Assembly (NCBI RefSeq): GCF_040869045.1 | Contig: NC_090323.1 | Span: 152,726,426-152,790,425 of the forward strand | DNA length: 64,000 nucleotides | From: Eurosta solidaginis | Taxonomy: Eukaryota; Arthropoda; Insecta; Diptera; Tephritidae | Direction of reading: 5' to 3' | Made by a program: the position numbers and the translations under genes | Notes under the pieces: model-generated | The model's database searches: none | What the model saw: only the letters and a program-made list of their open reading frames with translations | What the model was told of the DNA's origin: nothing | Shown here: positions 42,359-54,589 of the stretch, in pieces | How the letters are laid out: each line of letters begins with the position of its first letter | Position numbering within the stretch: the stretch's first letter is position 1

Positions 42359-44357
42359 AACAAAGCACGGCAAATTCGAAGCTAAGGGAAAACAATTTAT
42401 AATGGTTGGATACTCACTTGAAAGCAAAGCATATCGTTTGTACGACAAAGAATGTAATCAGATTATTATAAAAAGAGATTTTATTTTCAATGAGGCAAAT
42501 GTTGGTGACAACATTGCGTATAGTGACAGCATAACAAATGTAGATACAGTAGATTTACAATTCATTGTCGAGGAGGAGAGTAATAGAAATATTGTTTGGC
42601 CAACAGCTGACACAGAGGAAATTCATAGCGATAGTTCAGTGTATGATAGTGCGGATGAGCCGATTTCAAGTTCAAGCTATTCTGAGGAAAATAGCAACCA
42701 GGAGGAGATTAGTGAGAACGTTAATAAAATTGGTAGGGGTAGACCCAGGTTGGTGCGAACAGGATTGCGTGGACGTCCTAAAAAGCAGTACCATGTTATC
42801 AATAATATAACAAATGTGAGCATTCCACTTACTGTCACTGAAGCGCTATCGAGAGAGAGTCACGAATACTGGAAAAAAGCAATGCAAGATGAATTCGATG
42901 CATTGATGAAAAATGAAACTTGGATGTATGTAGATTTACCACCGGGTAAAAAGGCTATTAAAAATAAATGGGTTTTTACATTGAAAGCTAATAGCAGTGG
43001 TTAAATTGAGCGATACAAGGCAAGGCTTGTAGCTAAAGGATGTGAGCAGCGTTTTGGTATAGATTACAGTGAAACGTTTTCTCCTGTTGTTCGCTACGCT
43101 ACCATTCGCATGCTATTGGCAATAGCTGTAGAAAACAAAATGCATTTACATCAGTTAGACGTTAGTACTGTATACTTAAATGGCGATTTGATAGACGAAA
43201 TATACATGCAGCAACCTGAATATTTTATTTGCAAGAAAGAACCCAAAAAAGTTCTTAAGCTGAAGAAATCACTTTATGGGTTGAAACAATCTGGCAGGCA
43301 ATGGAATGTTAAGTTAGATGAAGTCCTTAAGCAAATTGGGTTTGGCGCTTGTGAGAATGAGCCATTTTTATATAAAATGAAGTTCGAGAACGAGTTTGTT
43401 CTTATCGCAGTATATGTAGATGACATGATCATAGCATGCAAATGTAAATCGAAGTTGCTAACAATTAAAGCACTGATATCTAAAAAATTCGAAGTAGTAG
43501 ATAAAGGTGAACTCCAACATTTTCTTGGAATAAAAATCCATCGACAAGACGAGGTGGGTCATATTACTTTGAGTCACAAACAATATATTAAAGATTTGTT
43601 AAATGAGTATGGCATGAATGAATGTAAACCAACGGCTGTTCCATTAGAAGCTGGATATCAAGTTGCATGTAACGAAAACTGTAACAAAGCAGATATTAAG
43701 CAATATCAATCGTTGATAGGGACTCTTATGCATTTGAGCATAACAACCCGACCAGATATTTTACACTCTGTTTCAAAATTATCGCAGAGAAACAATGATC
43801 CACATGTTGAGCATATGACTGCGGCGAAACATATTTTGAGGTATTTGAAAGCTACCATAGACTTAAAACTTACGTACAAGGCGGGTAGTAAACATGTTGA
43901 AGGTTTTGTCGATGCTGATTGAGGAAGTGATTCCCATGACCGAAAATCATATACGGGATTCGTTTTCTTTTACGGAAACAGCGCTATATCTTGTGAGTCC
44001 AAGAAGCAAGCCACCATAGCGTTAAGCAGCACAGAAACTGAATATATGGCAGCATCAAATGCCGCCAAAGAAGCAGTTTACTTACAACGTTTCCTAACAG
44101 AGATAGGTTTCTGGAATGGTGATCCGAACACTCTAAACATCGGTAATCAAGGTGCACAAAAGCTGGCAAGTAATCCTGTGTACCATAATAGAACCAAGCA
44201 CATCGACGTTCGATATCACCATATACGCGAACTGGTAAATGCTAAAAAGATCGTTTTATCGTATTGTCCAACGGACCAGATGACAGCTGATGTATTCACG
44301 AAAAGCCTTCCGAAAGTCAAACATATGAAATTTACAAATGATATGAATATTTTGTAA
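42264..44357 (+). pseudogene. Copia integrase tail, RT and RNase H
   Basis: One frame, cut by TAA (43002-43004) and TGA (43920-43922). It contains the integrase tail (LKTFGAIAVG, FEAKGKQFIMVGYS), an acidic linker, and RT from EYWKKAMQDEFDALMKNETW through HLHQLDVSTVYLNGDL. The catalytic YVDDM is at 43413-43427. The RNase H part has SYTGFVFFYGNS and LSSTETEYMA. A later RNase H motif reads IGNQGAQKLA, where copia elements normally have DNQGA, so a catalytic Asp has become Gly. The usual copia C terminus (HIDVRYHHIRELV, then DVFTKSLPK) is complete. Confidence 0.9.
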
Positions 44358-44388
44358 TTATTTTTTAATGTAAAACAGCATTCACGTT

Positions 44389-44397
44389 GAGAAGGAG
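44389..44397 (+). promoter_or_regulatory. Copia polypurine tract
   Basis: GAGAAGGAG directly abuts the 3' LTR. Confidence 0.6.
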
Positions 44398-44547
44398 TGT
44401 TGAACATTGAAACTCTGTACTTTGAATCTTTGAACATCGTGAACCCTGTTTTAAATGTCATTCATAATATGTAAAATGAAACTATTTTCTTACTTCTTAA
44501 TAAACCACTGAATTGAACGGTATTATAAATTTGCGCAGTTTTCATTA
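44398..44547 (+). repeat. Copia 3' LTR
   Basis: 150 bp, the copy of the 5' LTR with a 9-bp TTTTAAATG segment that the 5' LTR lacks. It ends CATTA before the target duplication ATAGC. Confidence 0.92.
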
Positions 44548-44552
44548 ATAGC

Positions 44553-45261
44553 CATTGTTATCTATAGCAAGTGTGTACAACCTCTATAGCAAATCGAACG
44601 CTCATGTATAACTTGATGCGTTATCGATTAATTTTTCTGCTTTAGTTTATTTCCATGAACTGAGTTGCTATCTGTTTCGCTCATATCAACTCTGCTACGT
44701 ACATCCGTACAGCGTTCCCACGTCACGCTAAGTGTCATCTTAAATTTTTTGTTTAATTCTACCTCTGCTCAAAATGCGTTTTTTTTTTTTGAAATATTGT
44801 GTTTTTGAAACAATTGCTTATACCTCCGCTCAGTTTAATGGCTCGATACTCGAAATAGGCTACTCATCGACACTTAAGTACTCAAGTATGCACCATAACA
44901 GTAGCAAAGAGACAGCAATAATAAAGAAAACACCAACACAAAGTATACTCCAAGAACAACATAAAGACAAAACAAATAGCAGTCACACTGAAAGAAAAAA
45001 CTAGTAAAATCAACCGAAATACGGGTCAATTCAACCGAAATTTCTGTCAATTTTTATCCATCGCAACAAGATGTTGAATCCACTGCGCAGAAATCGTTGA
45101 TTCGTAATTGACCGTTTTAGTAGTCAAATGAACAAAAAAAGTTGTTGCGATAGCTTTGAACGAAAGCACCTATGTTGCCATATAGATACATATGTAAATA
45201 TGTGAATACATAAATACGTATGTTTATTACATATACATACATATGTACGCACTTACTAAAA
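44553..45261. other. End of the CGATA repeat, then unassigned sequence
   Basis: 44553-44640 continues the CTATAGCAA/TTATCGAT repeat interrupted by copia. The remainder has no gene. Imperfect (ATAC)n tracts occur at 45180-45250. Confidence 0.4.
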
Positions 45262-45602
45262 AAAACAAATGTAAGGCGCGATAACCTCCAAAGAGATCTA
45301 AGGCCACGCTTCTCTTCCAATTTGCGTCGTGCTCCTTTTTAATTTTTCCTACAAATTGGCGGGACGGGACCTACTTGTTTTATGCCGAATCCGAACGGCA
45401 TCTGCGAAGCAGATGAGTTTTCACTGAGAGCTTTCCATGACAGAAATACACTCGGAATGCTTGCCAAACACTGCCGATGGGCGAAAAATTGTCTTCTAAT
45501 TGAAAAACCTTATTTCTAAAATTTGGATGTTGCCTTGCCCGGGGTGTGAACCCAGGGCACACGGTGTGGTAGGTGGAGCACGCTACCATCACACGACGGT
45601 GG
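45262..45602 (-). mobile_element. tRNA-derived SINE, well-preserved copy
   Basis: On the minus strand the head carries an A-box-like TGTGATGGTAGCGTGCTCC and a B-box-like GGGTTCACACC. A body matching the copy at 54060-54417 follows: CAATTAGAAGACAATTTTT, TTCTGTCATGGAAAGCTCTC, ACTCATCTGCTTCGCAGATG, GTCCCGTCCCGCCAATTTGT, then GACGCAAATTGGAAGAGAAG and GGTTATCGCGCCTTACATTT at the end. Pol III promoter boxes followed by a tRNA-unrelated body define a SINE. The partner non-LTR element is not identified. Confidence 0.85.
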
Positions 45603-48600
45603 CACTTACTAACCGAACTTCAATTGGGAGCACATCAAATATGCTGGCACACATTAAACATTATACACTTTATTATTTTATTAAACTCACTTTCACCAAA
45701 TTTTATATTTTATAATTTATTTAATTTATAGTTTTGAACTTCGCTTTGCAAATAGAAATGAAAATAGTAGTCACAAAGCTGATTCTCAATTCTTTCAGTT
45801 GCAGCACAACTCATTCTTAATTTCTTCTCTCGCATGTAGTTGCCACACTTGATTGTTTCGAACAAAACTTGTATAAATGTTTGACATAACATTTTAAATA
45901 GAGAACTTGTAAGTTATAGAAAAGTAAAGAATCAAATCGCTAGAAGGTAATTTACCACTGGAGTAACTTTACATGTAATTCGGCAAGTTTAGTTTTCGTA
46001 ACACTTTAAGTTGAAACGATTCTAACACAACTCAAACTTTTATGTTGTCGAAAAAATCAACATTAAAAAGGATGTTTTTTCATTATCTTATTAGATACGT
46101 TCGCGTAATTCGTAAAAACTTGAAACAAATTTTACTAACTTTGGAAAAATCCTGTTCGTTCAAACAAAACTTTTGCAACAAGAGGGCGCAATTTTGCATT
46201 TCGCTTGGAGGAGAAGTTGCAAAATTTAACCCGATAAATAGGTGTCCCGGTATCTCATAATTTTTTGCACATTAAATTCAAAAAAGGGGTTTTCGTTTTG
46301 TATTGATACCTGAAAACTAGTTTTTTTGTTGTTTTCCCATTTTGTGTGCTTTTTCGATTTGGTGGTTTTCTTATTTTGGTGTTTTTTTTAACAAGTTGCA
46401 CCATCGTACATAGTAGAGCGCGCTGTGAGCGTAAAATTCTCTTTGAAATTTGCTCATGTATTGACTATTGATCGCTGTTGAAATGACCAGTGAGATCAGT
46501 TTTATGAAAAAAAAAAAAAAGTTAGATTGATTAGGAATCTGTAAATTTTCCAGAATTTTGTTAACTTAAGAGCGACAATTTCTCTTCTGCTCAAATGACT
46601 AAACTAATTTATTTGCTTGACAAAGAACTCGGTCGAATTAACCGTAATTCGATCAATTTCACCGAATCTCCGTTAACTCAAGAACAACAGAACAGATTTG
46701 TTTATTTTACTAGCACCATTTCTTTCAGTCAGTTAAAAATAATAAACAGGGAAGGAGCCAAGCACAATACCGTATCAGGGTGTCAACGTCCATATTCGGT
46801 TTTCAACGTTGGTAGTGCCCACCTTACTTTTCTCTGAAGACTTACTGTTATCGGCGTTGCGTATGTGAGAGAAGTGCGCCTATCAACGTTCACTGCCAAC
46901 AAATTGTTGCCAAGAGCAGTGAACGGCTTTTAATTCTGTTTATTAATAGTGCCCTACAGCAAGAAGAGAGGCGTAACTAACTAGGGTTGGATTGAGGGTG
47001 AAAGCAGCTTGTGTACGGGAATTACTTTACTTGGTGTAAGCTAGGCAATGTATTGTGGCACCAAGTTGTGCGAGGCTTATGTGTGAACAAACTTAAGCCC
47101 TGTGTGAAGCCACATTGAAGCAGAGTTCGTCAAACGACTCTTCTGCACTCCTTGAGCAGGATCACTACCAGCAAGTGTTGAGTTTATCATGAGTTATTGC
47201 CAACATCCTCACGAAGCATGCGGGTCAAAGATCCTAAATACCCAGAAATAGAAAAATCTCCATAGGCATTCTGCTCCCAGCTGTTCGAGATTTAAAGTTT
47301 TCGCATAGACACACAGATATTACAGTCCTTGATCAATGTTGGTCATTCGTCCTCTCCTCCCTCTGAACTCCTTAAAAGCATACCTATTAAACAAATCAGC
47401 TGATCGACTACTTTTCCTCCTTCAATAACTTTCCCTCAATTGCTAAGCTTTCTCATGCCCGAGTACTTCGGACATACACACAACACATGCAGACAACCCT
47501 CATGCAGGGTCCCACTCAATATTCGCCCTTGACTCTCGCTCAACCAATAAGATGAGGGCATCCGCATACTCCCCGAATTGACAAAGTGGCGCCAGCTGCC
47601 CAAGCTGAGAATCCATCATTATGTTCCATACATATCACCCGCAGATGGGTCCCTGCGGACAAACCTCTAACCCCCCTTATCTCCACGCTTTCGATCTTTC
47701 CAATGATAGAAGCTTTTATCCAAGAGAAATAGCTCCGCCGGGTACCCGAGTTCCGCTAACCGGTCTATGTTTCCTTCACAGTGACACAGTGACAGTTAGC
47801 GCATGCAAACATTTGATTCGCGAAAGGTATCGAAAGAAGGCGCTTTCCAGAGCTACTTTGGCAATTAATTTTAGTGTGTCTGGGGACCGCGAAATAATGT
47901 AACCTGCCGGTCGCTGATCCCTCATATCCAAGGCACCGATGCTCTCCACCGTACCTGCGGAGCCAGGTCACCCAAAATATTCAGTTGCAATTTGCATCCG
48001 ATTATTGTCGTACCGTTCGTATCAAGCACTGCATATATATATGTATATCCCGACATATTTGTTTATTTCATTATTCAACACATTTCTGACGATTATTTGG
48101 CATCAATAAATTGATCATTTTGAAGGCACAACAACCATCGAACAAATACCACCAAAAAAGTAACCTACCTTAATCAAAATCTTGCATTGTTTCTGCTTGG
48201 CACATACTTCAGCTTTTCTTCTTGTTTAACAAGAGATGAGACTTTTAATTTGACACTTCTTATACAGCACTTATTTGGAAGTGTGTGTACTCAGAGGCAA
48301 GTTGCTGTTAATAATTTCCGAGTTTGGGCGAAAGGCCCAAGATTGGGACGCTGAACCATAGTAAAACCATAAGCAACATATTTATACATACATACATATG
48401 TATGTGTGTGTCTTTGCTTATTAATGCGTCTAATCGGCTTATGAACTTGCCAAGTATGGGTCTTAACCGTTTTTATGGCAAAATTGCAACGCATTAACGA
48501 CAACTTAATGGCGCGGCCAATATGCCCAAAGAAGTTTGATAACTCACCGCTAAAGCAAGAAATCAAGCAACAATCAAACGCCTATGCATTAAGCAGCAGT

Positions 48601-50060
48601 AAAGCTATAAACTACGCCAACAATCGCGGAAGTAAGTAAAATTGTTAATGTTGTTGTGTTCTGCTTTAGCGGCCTCAAGTGAGCTGTCCAGCTAAATTCA
48701 AAGGTGCGACATTAAAATGTGCAAGATTGTATGCCAGACAAACAAACAAAATTAATTCATACGCAGATGAACCAAGTTGTGTTTTTTTTAATTGCAGCGC
48801 TAATATTAATTTCAAACAATTCGTTACGCGCCAAGATTTTAACGGTGTTTATATATAAGATTGTTGATGTCTTTTCTTGGAGGTGCTACTAATTCACACC
48901 CTTTTTTGAAAAATCTTGTACGCATATCAATTTTTTATTAAGGTCACATCAAACCTTATGTCTTGATGCTTGATCCCAACTGGTGACCTCGCTTAGTTTT
49001 TGGGTACGAATATTTGGGAAATTTCAAAAAACTCAGGGACTGCCTCCCAACTAAGGAAGAAGTGCAAGACGTCGTCAAAGAAGAGATCGAAGTCAAAGAA
49101 ATCGGGCAGATTCAGAGAGATAAAAATAAGTTTTTGGACTTATGTAGAAAGGCAAAATTGTTTATATAGTTCGGCTGTAGATAACGGAACGCTAACTACC
49201 GAAAGTTCAAAATGCGGGCAATGTATCTTACAGAAGTCCCTGGGCCAGTGGGATATAGCAATTTTATGATTCGCGTTATTCAATGCAATCTTACTCGCAG
49301 ACGGCTTGCCAATAAACTTCTTCTGACACTGTTTCTTGCTCACGGATCTAAATATGATATTATCAGTTAACAGTATAAAGCCAGAAGTGATTGGCGGGTG
49401 TTGCGATTCGGATAGCAGACTATAGCAAACATTTTTGTAATCGTGTTATCGGACTAATACAGAAATAGCCATATTAGCGTTGTCTGCGTATAACCTGGTT
49501 CAAATTTTAGAACAAATTACTTCAATGCAACAGCGAATTGGGAACTCCTCAGGATAACAGCTGCTGACCATGTCCCTACTTTGGACACTCCATTCCCTTA
49601 GGTTCAGAAAGCTTCGTATTAAATGCTGTTGTATGGATAATCATGGAGCGTCTTAGTGACAACGATCAAAGTTAAATCGTATATAAAGCTATCCCGGCCA
49701 AAGGCAGATAACGAACGAGTCCAGCAAAACCCAGACAAGGGAAATATTAAAAACTAATGCTACCTGGTTGCTATCTTGAAAGCACGAAATTGCGATCTGA
49801 CATAGTTTAAACTAATCTAGATAATTGTTTTTGTTTTATCGGCCTATTGATAAATGATTCAAGGTTCGATTCGAGCTTAAGGCCAGAACAATAATTTTTT
49901 TCTAATGATAAAAACAAAAACAATTGTTATTAAACCATGAGCACTTGGGAATGTCAAACAAAGTAATTGACAATAAACAAAAATCCAGCATTATCAGTGA
50001 TTTGCACCAGATGGCGCAACACTGAATAAATATAGTTGGTAAAAAGTAATAGAAGTAGCA
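45603..50060. other. Longest unassigned stretch
   Basis: No gene, intact RNA gene or classifiable element was found in about 4.4 kb. 46830-47990 is noticeably more GC-rich than its surroundings and may be an eroded retroelement or LTR, but no motif confirms this. A TACATACATATGTATGTGTG microsatellite lies near 48385-48412. Frames such as 46042-46260, 47621-47902 and 49000-49269 have no domain, signal peptide or conserved motif. Confidence 0.35.
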
Positions 50061-50079
50061 AATTTGCCAGTCAAACAAA

Positions 50080-50278
50080 CCACCGCTGTGTAGCTAAATT
50101 GTTAGCGCAGCGTTCCTAAAGCGTACTGATGATGAAGGCTTAGCACCCTTCGAAATGGATCTATCTGCGCAGCTATGGCAGGTTGTCTGAAATATTTTCT
50201 ACTTACTATTCCAAAAACAAAATAAATTTTTCAATTATTGAAGAATTCAAAAAAAAAAAAAACAATAATCATTACAAA
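50080..50278 (+). ncRNA. Short retroposon with tRNA-like head and hammerhead-like core
   Basis: TAGCTAAATTGTTAGCGC (50091-50108) resembles a tRNA D-arm/A box, and CCTTCGAAATGG a degenerate T-arm/B box. The same segment fits a type I hammerhead: GCGTA (50121-50125), CTGATGA (50126-50132), one extra T, helix II GAAGG/CCTTC (50134-50138 with 50147-50151), GAAA (50152-50155), helix III ATG/TAT with loop GATC, triplet ATC (50163-50165), then TGCGC (50166-50170), which pairs with GCGTA. Cleavage would fall after 50165. The unit ends in an A-rich tail that abuts helentron-like copy C. Every conserved core base is present; only the extra T before helix II is irregular. Confidence 0.55.
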
Positions 50279-52078
50279 CAAGTAAGGAAGGCTAAGTTCG
50301 AGTGTAACCGAACATTACATACTCAGCTGAGAGCTATGGAGACAAAATAAGGGAAAATCACCATGTAGGAAAATGAACCTAGGGTAACCCTGGAATGTGT
50401 TTGTATGACATGTGTATCAAATGGAAGGTATTAAAGAGTATTTTAAGAGGGAGTAGGCCATAGATATATGGTTGACCGCCATTTAGGGATATCGCCAAAA
50501 AGGTGGACCAGGGGCGAATCTAGAATTAGTTTGTGCGATATGGGTATCAAATGAAAGGTGTTAATGAGTATTTTAAAAGGAAGTGGGGCTTAGTTCTATA
50601 GGTGGACGCCTTTTCGAGATATCGCCATAAAGGTGGACCAGGGGCGACTCTAGAATTTGTTTGTACGATATGGGTATCAAACGAAATGTGTTAATGAATA
50701 TTTTAAAATGCAGTGGTGGTAGGTGTATATGTGTGTGGACCAGGGTGACCCAGAACATCATCTGTCGGGTACCGCTAATTTATTTATATATGTAATACCA
50801 CGAACAGTATTCCTGCCAAGATTCCAAGGGCTTTTGTTTTCGCCCTGCAGAACTTTTTCATTTTCTTCTACTTAATAAGGTAGGTGTCACACCCATTTTG
50901 CAAAATTTTTTTCTAAAGTTATATTTTGCGTCAATAAACCAATCCAATTACCATGTTTCATCCCTTTTTTCTTATTTGGTATAGAATTATGGCATTTTTT
51001 TCACTTTTCGTAACATTCGATATCGAAAAAGTGGGCGTGATCATAGTCGGATTTCGGCCATTTTTTACACGAATACAAAGTGAGTTCAAATAAGTGCGTG
51101 AACTGAGTTTAGTAAAGATATATCGATTTTTCCTCAAATTATCGTATTAAAGGCCGAGCGGAAGGACAGACGGTCGACTGTGTATAAAAACTGCGCGTGG
51201 CTTCAACCGATTTCGCCCTTTTTCACAGAAAACAGTTATCGTCCTAGAGTCTAAGCCCCTACCAAATTTCACAAGGATTGGTAAATTTTTGTTCGACTTA
51301 TGGCTATAAAAGTATCCTAGACAAATTAAATGAAAAAGGGCGGAGCCACGCCCTTTTTGAAATTTTCTTTTATTTTTGTATTTTATTGCACAATATCATT
51401 ACTGGGGTCGAATGTTGACATAATTCAATTATATACTGTAAAGATATTGAATTTTTTGTTAAAATTTGACTTAAAAAATTTTTTTTAAAGTGGGCGTGAT
51501 CGTTCACCGATTTTGCTAATTTTTATTAAGCATACATATAGTGATAGGAGTAACGTTTCTGCCAAATTTCATCATGATATCTTCAACGACTGCCAAATTA
51601 CAGCTTGCAAAACTTTTAAATTACCTTCTTTTAAAAGTGGGCGGTGCCACCCATTGTCCAAAATTTTACTAATTTTCTATTCTGCATGACAAGGTAAACC
51701 CACTTACCATGTTTCATCGCCTTATCTGTCTTTGGCAATGAATTATCGCATTTTTTAGGTTTTTCGAAATTTTCGATATCGAAAAAGTGGGCGTGGTTAT
51801 AGTCCGATATCGTTCATTTTAAATAGCGATCTGAGATGAGTGCCCAGGAACCTACATACCAAATTTCATCAAGATACCTCAAAATTTACTCAAGTTATCG
51901 TGTTAACGGACAGACGGACCGACGGACGGGCGGATATCGCTCAATCAAATTTTTTTTTCGATACTGATGATTTTGATATATGGAAGTGTATATTTATTTC
52001 GATTCCTTTATACCTGTACAACCAACCGTTATCCAATCAAAGTTAATATACTCTGTGAGCTCTGCTCAACTGAGTATA
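50279..52078. mobile_element. Helentron/mini-me-like element, copy C (short array)
   Basis: Same ends as copies A, B and D: CAAGTAAGGAAGGCTAAG; hairpin GTTCGA/CCGAAC with one arm mutation (50297-50314); CTCAACTGAGTATA end. The tandem array is reduced to about three units (50390-50760). The (GGAC)n tract near 51908-51932 is interrupted. It is non-coding. Confidence 0.7.
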
Positions 52079-52439
52079 AAAAATATTGTTCTGGCCTTGA
52101 GCTCGTTTCGAAGCTTGAATACTAAATTAGATAATGTTATCGTAAATAGATAGGTTGCAGAACACAGTATTCATCCAACAAGAATAAAACAAAGGTCAAT
52201 ATTTCTGCGAAAAGGGGCACACACTGTAATGAATGTGAATACGTGAAAGGCAAGGATAGCTGCTCACATCAGCCTACGACTCTATACTCCAATTAGGTAC
52301 AGAAGTTTAGGCGAATGAAAAGGGATATCTGGAGAGTCGAACTGCTTTTACTTTGTCCAACGCAGAGAGTGACAGCGAATTGCTACAGCTTTCCTGGTCG
52401 TTAATAAAATCATATCCAGCCTCATGACGATGGGACGGC
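52079..52439. other. Unassigned sequence
   Basis: No feature could be assigned. The minus-strand frame at 52307-52549 has no domain and overlaps the start of the jockey relic. Confidence 0.35.
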
Positions 52440-52800
52440 AAAGTTATGCGCGGATAAATGCCAAGCGAACCATTCTCAGAGTCCAATGCCTGAAACTCGC
52501 AATTGAGGAAAGCAGACTTCCCAGGAAGACGCGCATCAATCTGGAACAAACTTGGTATGGATACTGTAAAAAACTCTTACTTATAGAGAATAAACTGTGA
52601 TATGCGCAATGTATGTCCTGCTTGTGATGTATGCCCACAGAACACCAACCATATTTTCAATTGCAATGTGAATCCAACGCCTATAATACCCATATCCCTA
52701 TGGTCGTACGCTATTGAGACTGCTAGTTTGCTACGACTCTCGTGAAAAGTTATCGATGACACTTTTTCAGTGACCAATGGAATGGGGAAAGCACTGCTGC
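52440..52800 (+). pseudogene. Jockey-clade C-terminal relic, second copy
   Basis: The plus strand carries RKTRINLEQTWYGYCKKLL-like sequence, then CPACDVCPQNTNHIFNC (near 52616-52666) and NPTPIIPISLWSYAIETASL. These correspond to the zinc-binding tail also seen at 2240-2511. Frame changes interrupt it. It is a truncated 3' end of the jockey family, not a gene. Confidence 0.7.
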
Positions 52801-54055
52801 AAGAAGAAGAACCTTAGGAGAGCGGGGCAAAGGAAGGGACTCCAAAACTCGGAGAGTCTTGCAGTGAGGCTAAAATCGCCGTCAGTGCATAAAGAACTTC
52901 CTTCTTTAGCGAACCTCGAATAAAAAACTCATTTAACCTATGGAAGTCCCGAAAACAAGAAACACTGAGGCGTGATAACAGAAAGTTAACCCCATTTTAA
53001 AGCCATGATGTGTTGAAGTGTGGAGTTTTTGCCTTTCGCTAGAGCACAATCCGTACTACCGCTGACCACTGCTACTCACTATCCAACCGAGAGCAATCGC
53101 ACCGCACGTGCGCATTAACGCATATTTCTCAGCTGCCAACATTTTGCCATAATCTAACTAAAAAAATCTCACGCTGGAAAATATCTCAACAATTTAAAAC
53201 AAACATTAAACAATGTAATGTAAGCCGTGGAACAACAGCAGCCAAATGGTTAGCTGTTTGCCACCATATGTGTTTGGTCGACTTAGCTGGACACATACAT
53301 ACATACATTCACACTTTAATGCTGGTTCATAGATAGATATTAGTACATGAACGTAATGAAATTTTCGCAATTGCCACCATTCTTCGACCTCCATTCCCGC
53401 CTCCCACCATTTTGCTGCAGTTCAAAACTCTGTTTATAGCAACCTCCTCTTCCACATCGCAAGTCATTATGTACTGTTCTTTTTGTTAATGTTTTACATT
53501 GTATCTACTTTTAAATCCCACTTTCGGCTTAGTATTTATCGCTACTCTAATGAAACTTTGGACTGTTGTACGCTAGGTTGACCGTATTTGAGTCTCAGTT
53601 TTTTCCCAGCTGCGCTTGTGGCTGCTAATTGTGCTGGACATCTAGATGCTTGAACGGCTGTCAGTCAGTCAATGTAGATACATTGGCGAAGTGCAGTTGG
53701 CGACACTGACAGTGACAGTGACCAACGTCACAGTTTTCAATATCGCCGCAGCTGCAATCAATGATCCAATTTCAAAATGCTGACCCAGACCTAAACTTTC
53801 AAGAATGTGTAGATATTTATTGCTAAATATTTGCATGTATGTTTTGTTGTTGCATTTATGTATTGTAATTATGGAGAATGATTTGTGATGTATATCGCAT
53901 ATCAAAGTTCATAGCTGGATATTGAAAGACTATCATATATATCTGTAATTATACATATTAGCTAGATCTACGGGTGTTATTTACATTTGCGTGTACGTAT
54001 GTATGTGCTTTCAATGCAAATACAATTAGTGAATTTCTGTTAAGTAACAGTAACA
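52801..54055. other. Unassigned intergenic sequence
   Basis: No gene was found. 53000-53900 resembles ordinary unique fly non-coding DNA, with a short ACATACATACATACA run near 53294. Confidence 0.4.
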
Positions 54056-54417
54056 GTGGCGGCCACCGTGGTGTGATGGTAGCCTGCTCCGCCTGTCACA
54101 CTGTATGCCCTGGGTTCAACTCTCGGGCAAAGCAACATCAAAATTTTAGAAATAAGGTTTTTCAATTAGAAGAAAATTTTTCTAAGTGGGGTCGCCCCTC
54201 GGCAGTGACTGGCAAGCGCTCTGAGTGTATTTCTGCCATGAAAAGCTCTCAGTGAAAACTCATCTGCCTTGCAGATGCCGTTCGGAGTCGGCATAAAACA
54301 TGTAGGTCCCGTCCGGCCAATTTGTAGGGAAAATCAAGAGGAGCACGACGCAAATTGGAAGAGAAGCTCGGCCTTAGATCTCTTCGGAGGTTATCGCGCC
54401 TTACATTTATTTATTTT
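54056..54417 (+). mobile_element. tRNA-derived SINE, best copy
   Basis: The head reads CACCGTGGTGTGATGGTAGC, with an A box at about 54070-54083, and GGGTTCAACTC as B box at about 54112-54122, the spacing of a tRNA gene. The anticodon region is not a functional tRNA. The body contains CAATTAGAAGAAAATTTTTC, CCCTCGGCAGTGACTGGC, TCTGCCATGAAAAGCTCTCA, ACTCATCTGCCTTGCAGATG and a GGTTATCGCGCCTTAC end with a TTTATTTATTTTTA tail. The frame at 53974-54255 is incidental. Confidence 0.88.
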
Positions 54418-54589
54418 TAACAGTAACAGTGAATTGGCTTAATTTGTTACTGATCTAGGAATATGCAAAAATTGGTTTCAAAGTTTGCGGTTTCCGCGGA
54501 TACAGAAACAAAAGGATTAAAGGGCTAAGAGTTAAAGAAAAAGGGGCTGGTACAGTAATATTCTGGAAGAGAGCGTACTTAAGCTGCAG

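Larger units (their letters stand above)
39990..44552 (+). mobile_element. Decayed Ty1/copia retrotransposon with 5-bp target duplication
   Basis: The element runs 39995-44547 and is flanked by ATAGC (39990-39994 and 44548-44552). A 5-bp duplication is normal for copia. It has short LTRs, a copia-type primer site, a gag-pol region in the usual copia order (gag, protease, integrase, RT, RNase H) and a purine tract. The coding part is broken by frameshifts, three stops, an integrase deletion and an inserted MITE of about 570 bp. The copy cannot encode its own enzymes. Confidence 0.93.

Noticed and set aside
47621..47902. 93-codon frame in the GC-richer stretch as a host exon
   Set aside because: No splice-site pattern, domain or conserved motif; more likely decayed repeat sequence.
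54056..54130. tRNA gene
   Set aside because: A and B boxes are present, but there is no closed cloverleaf or anticodon arm. The 280-bp body shared with two other copies shows that it is a SINE.
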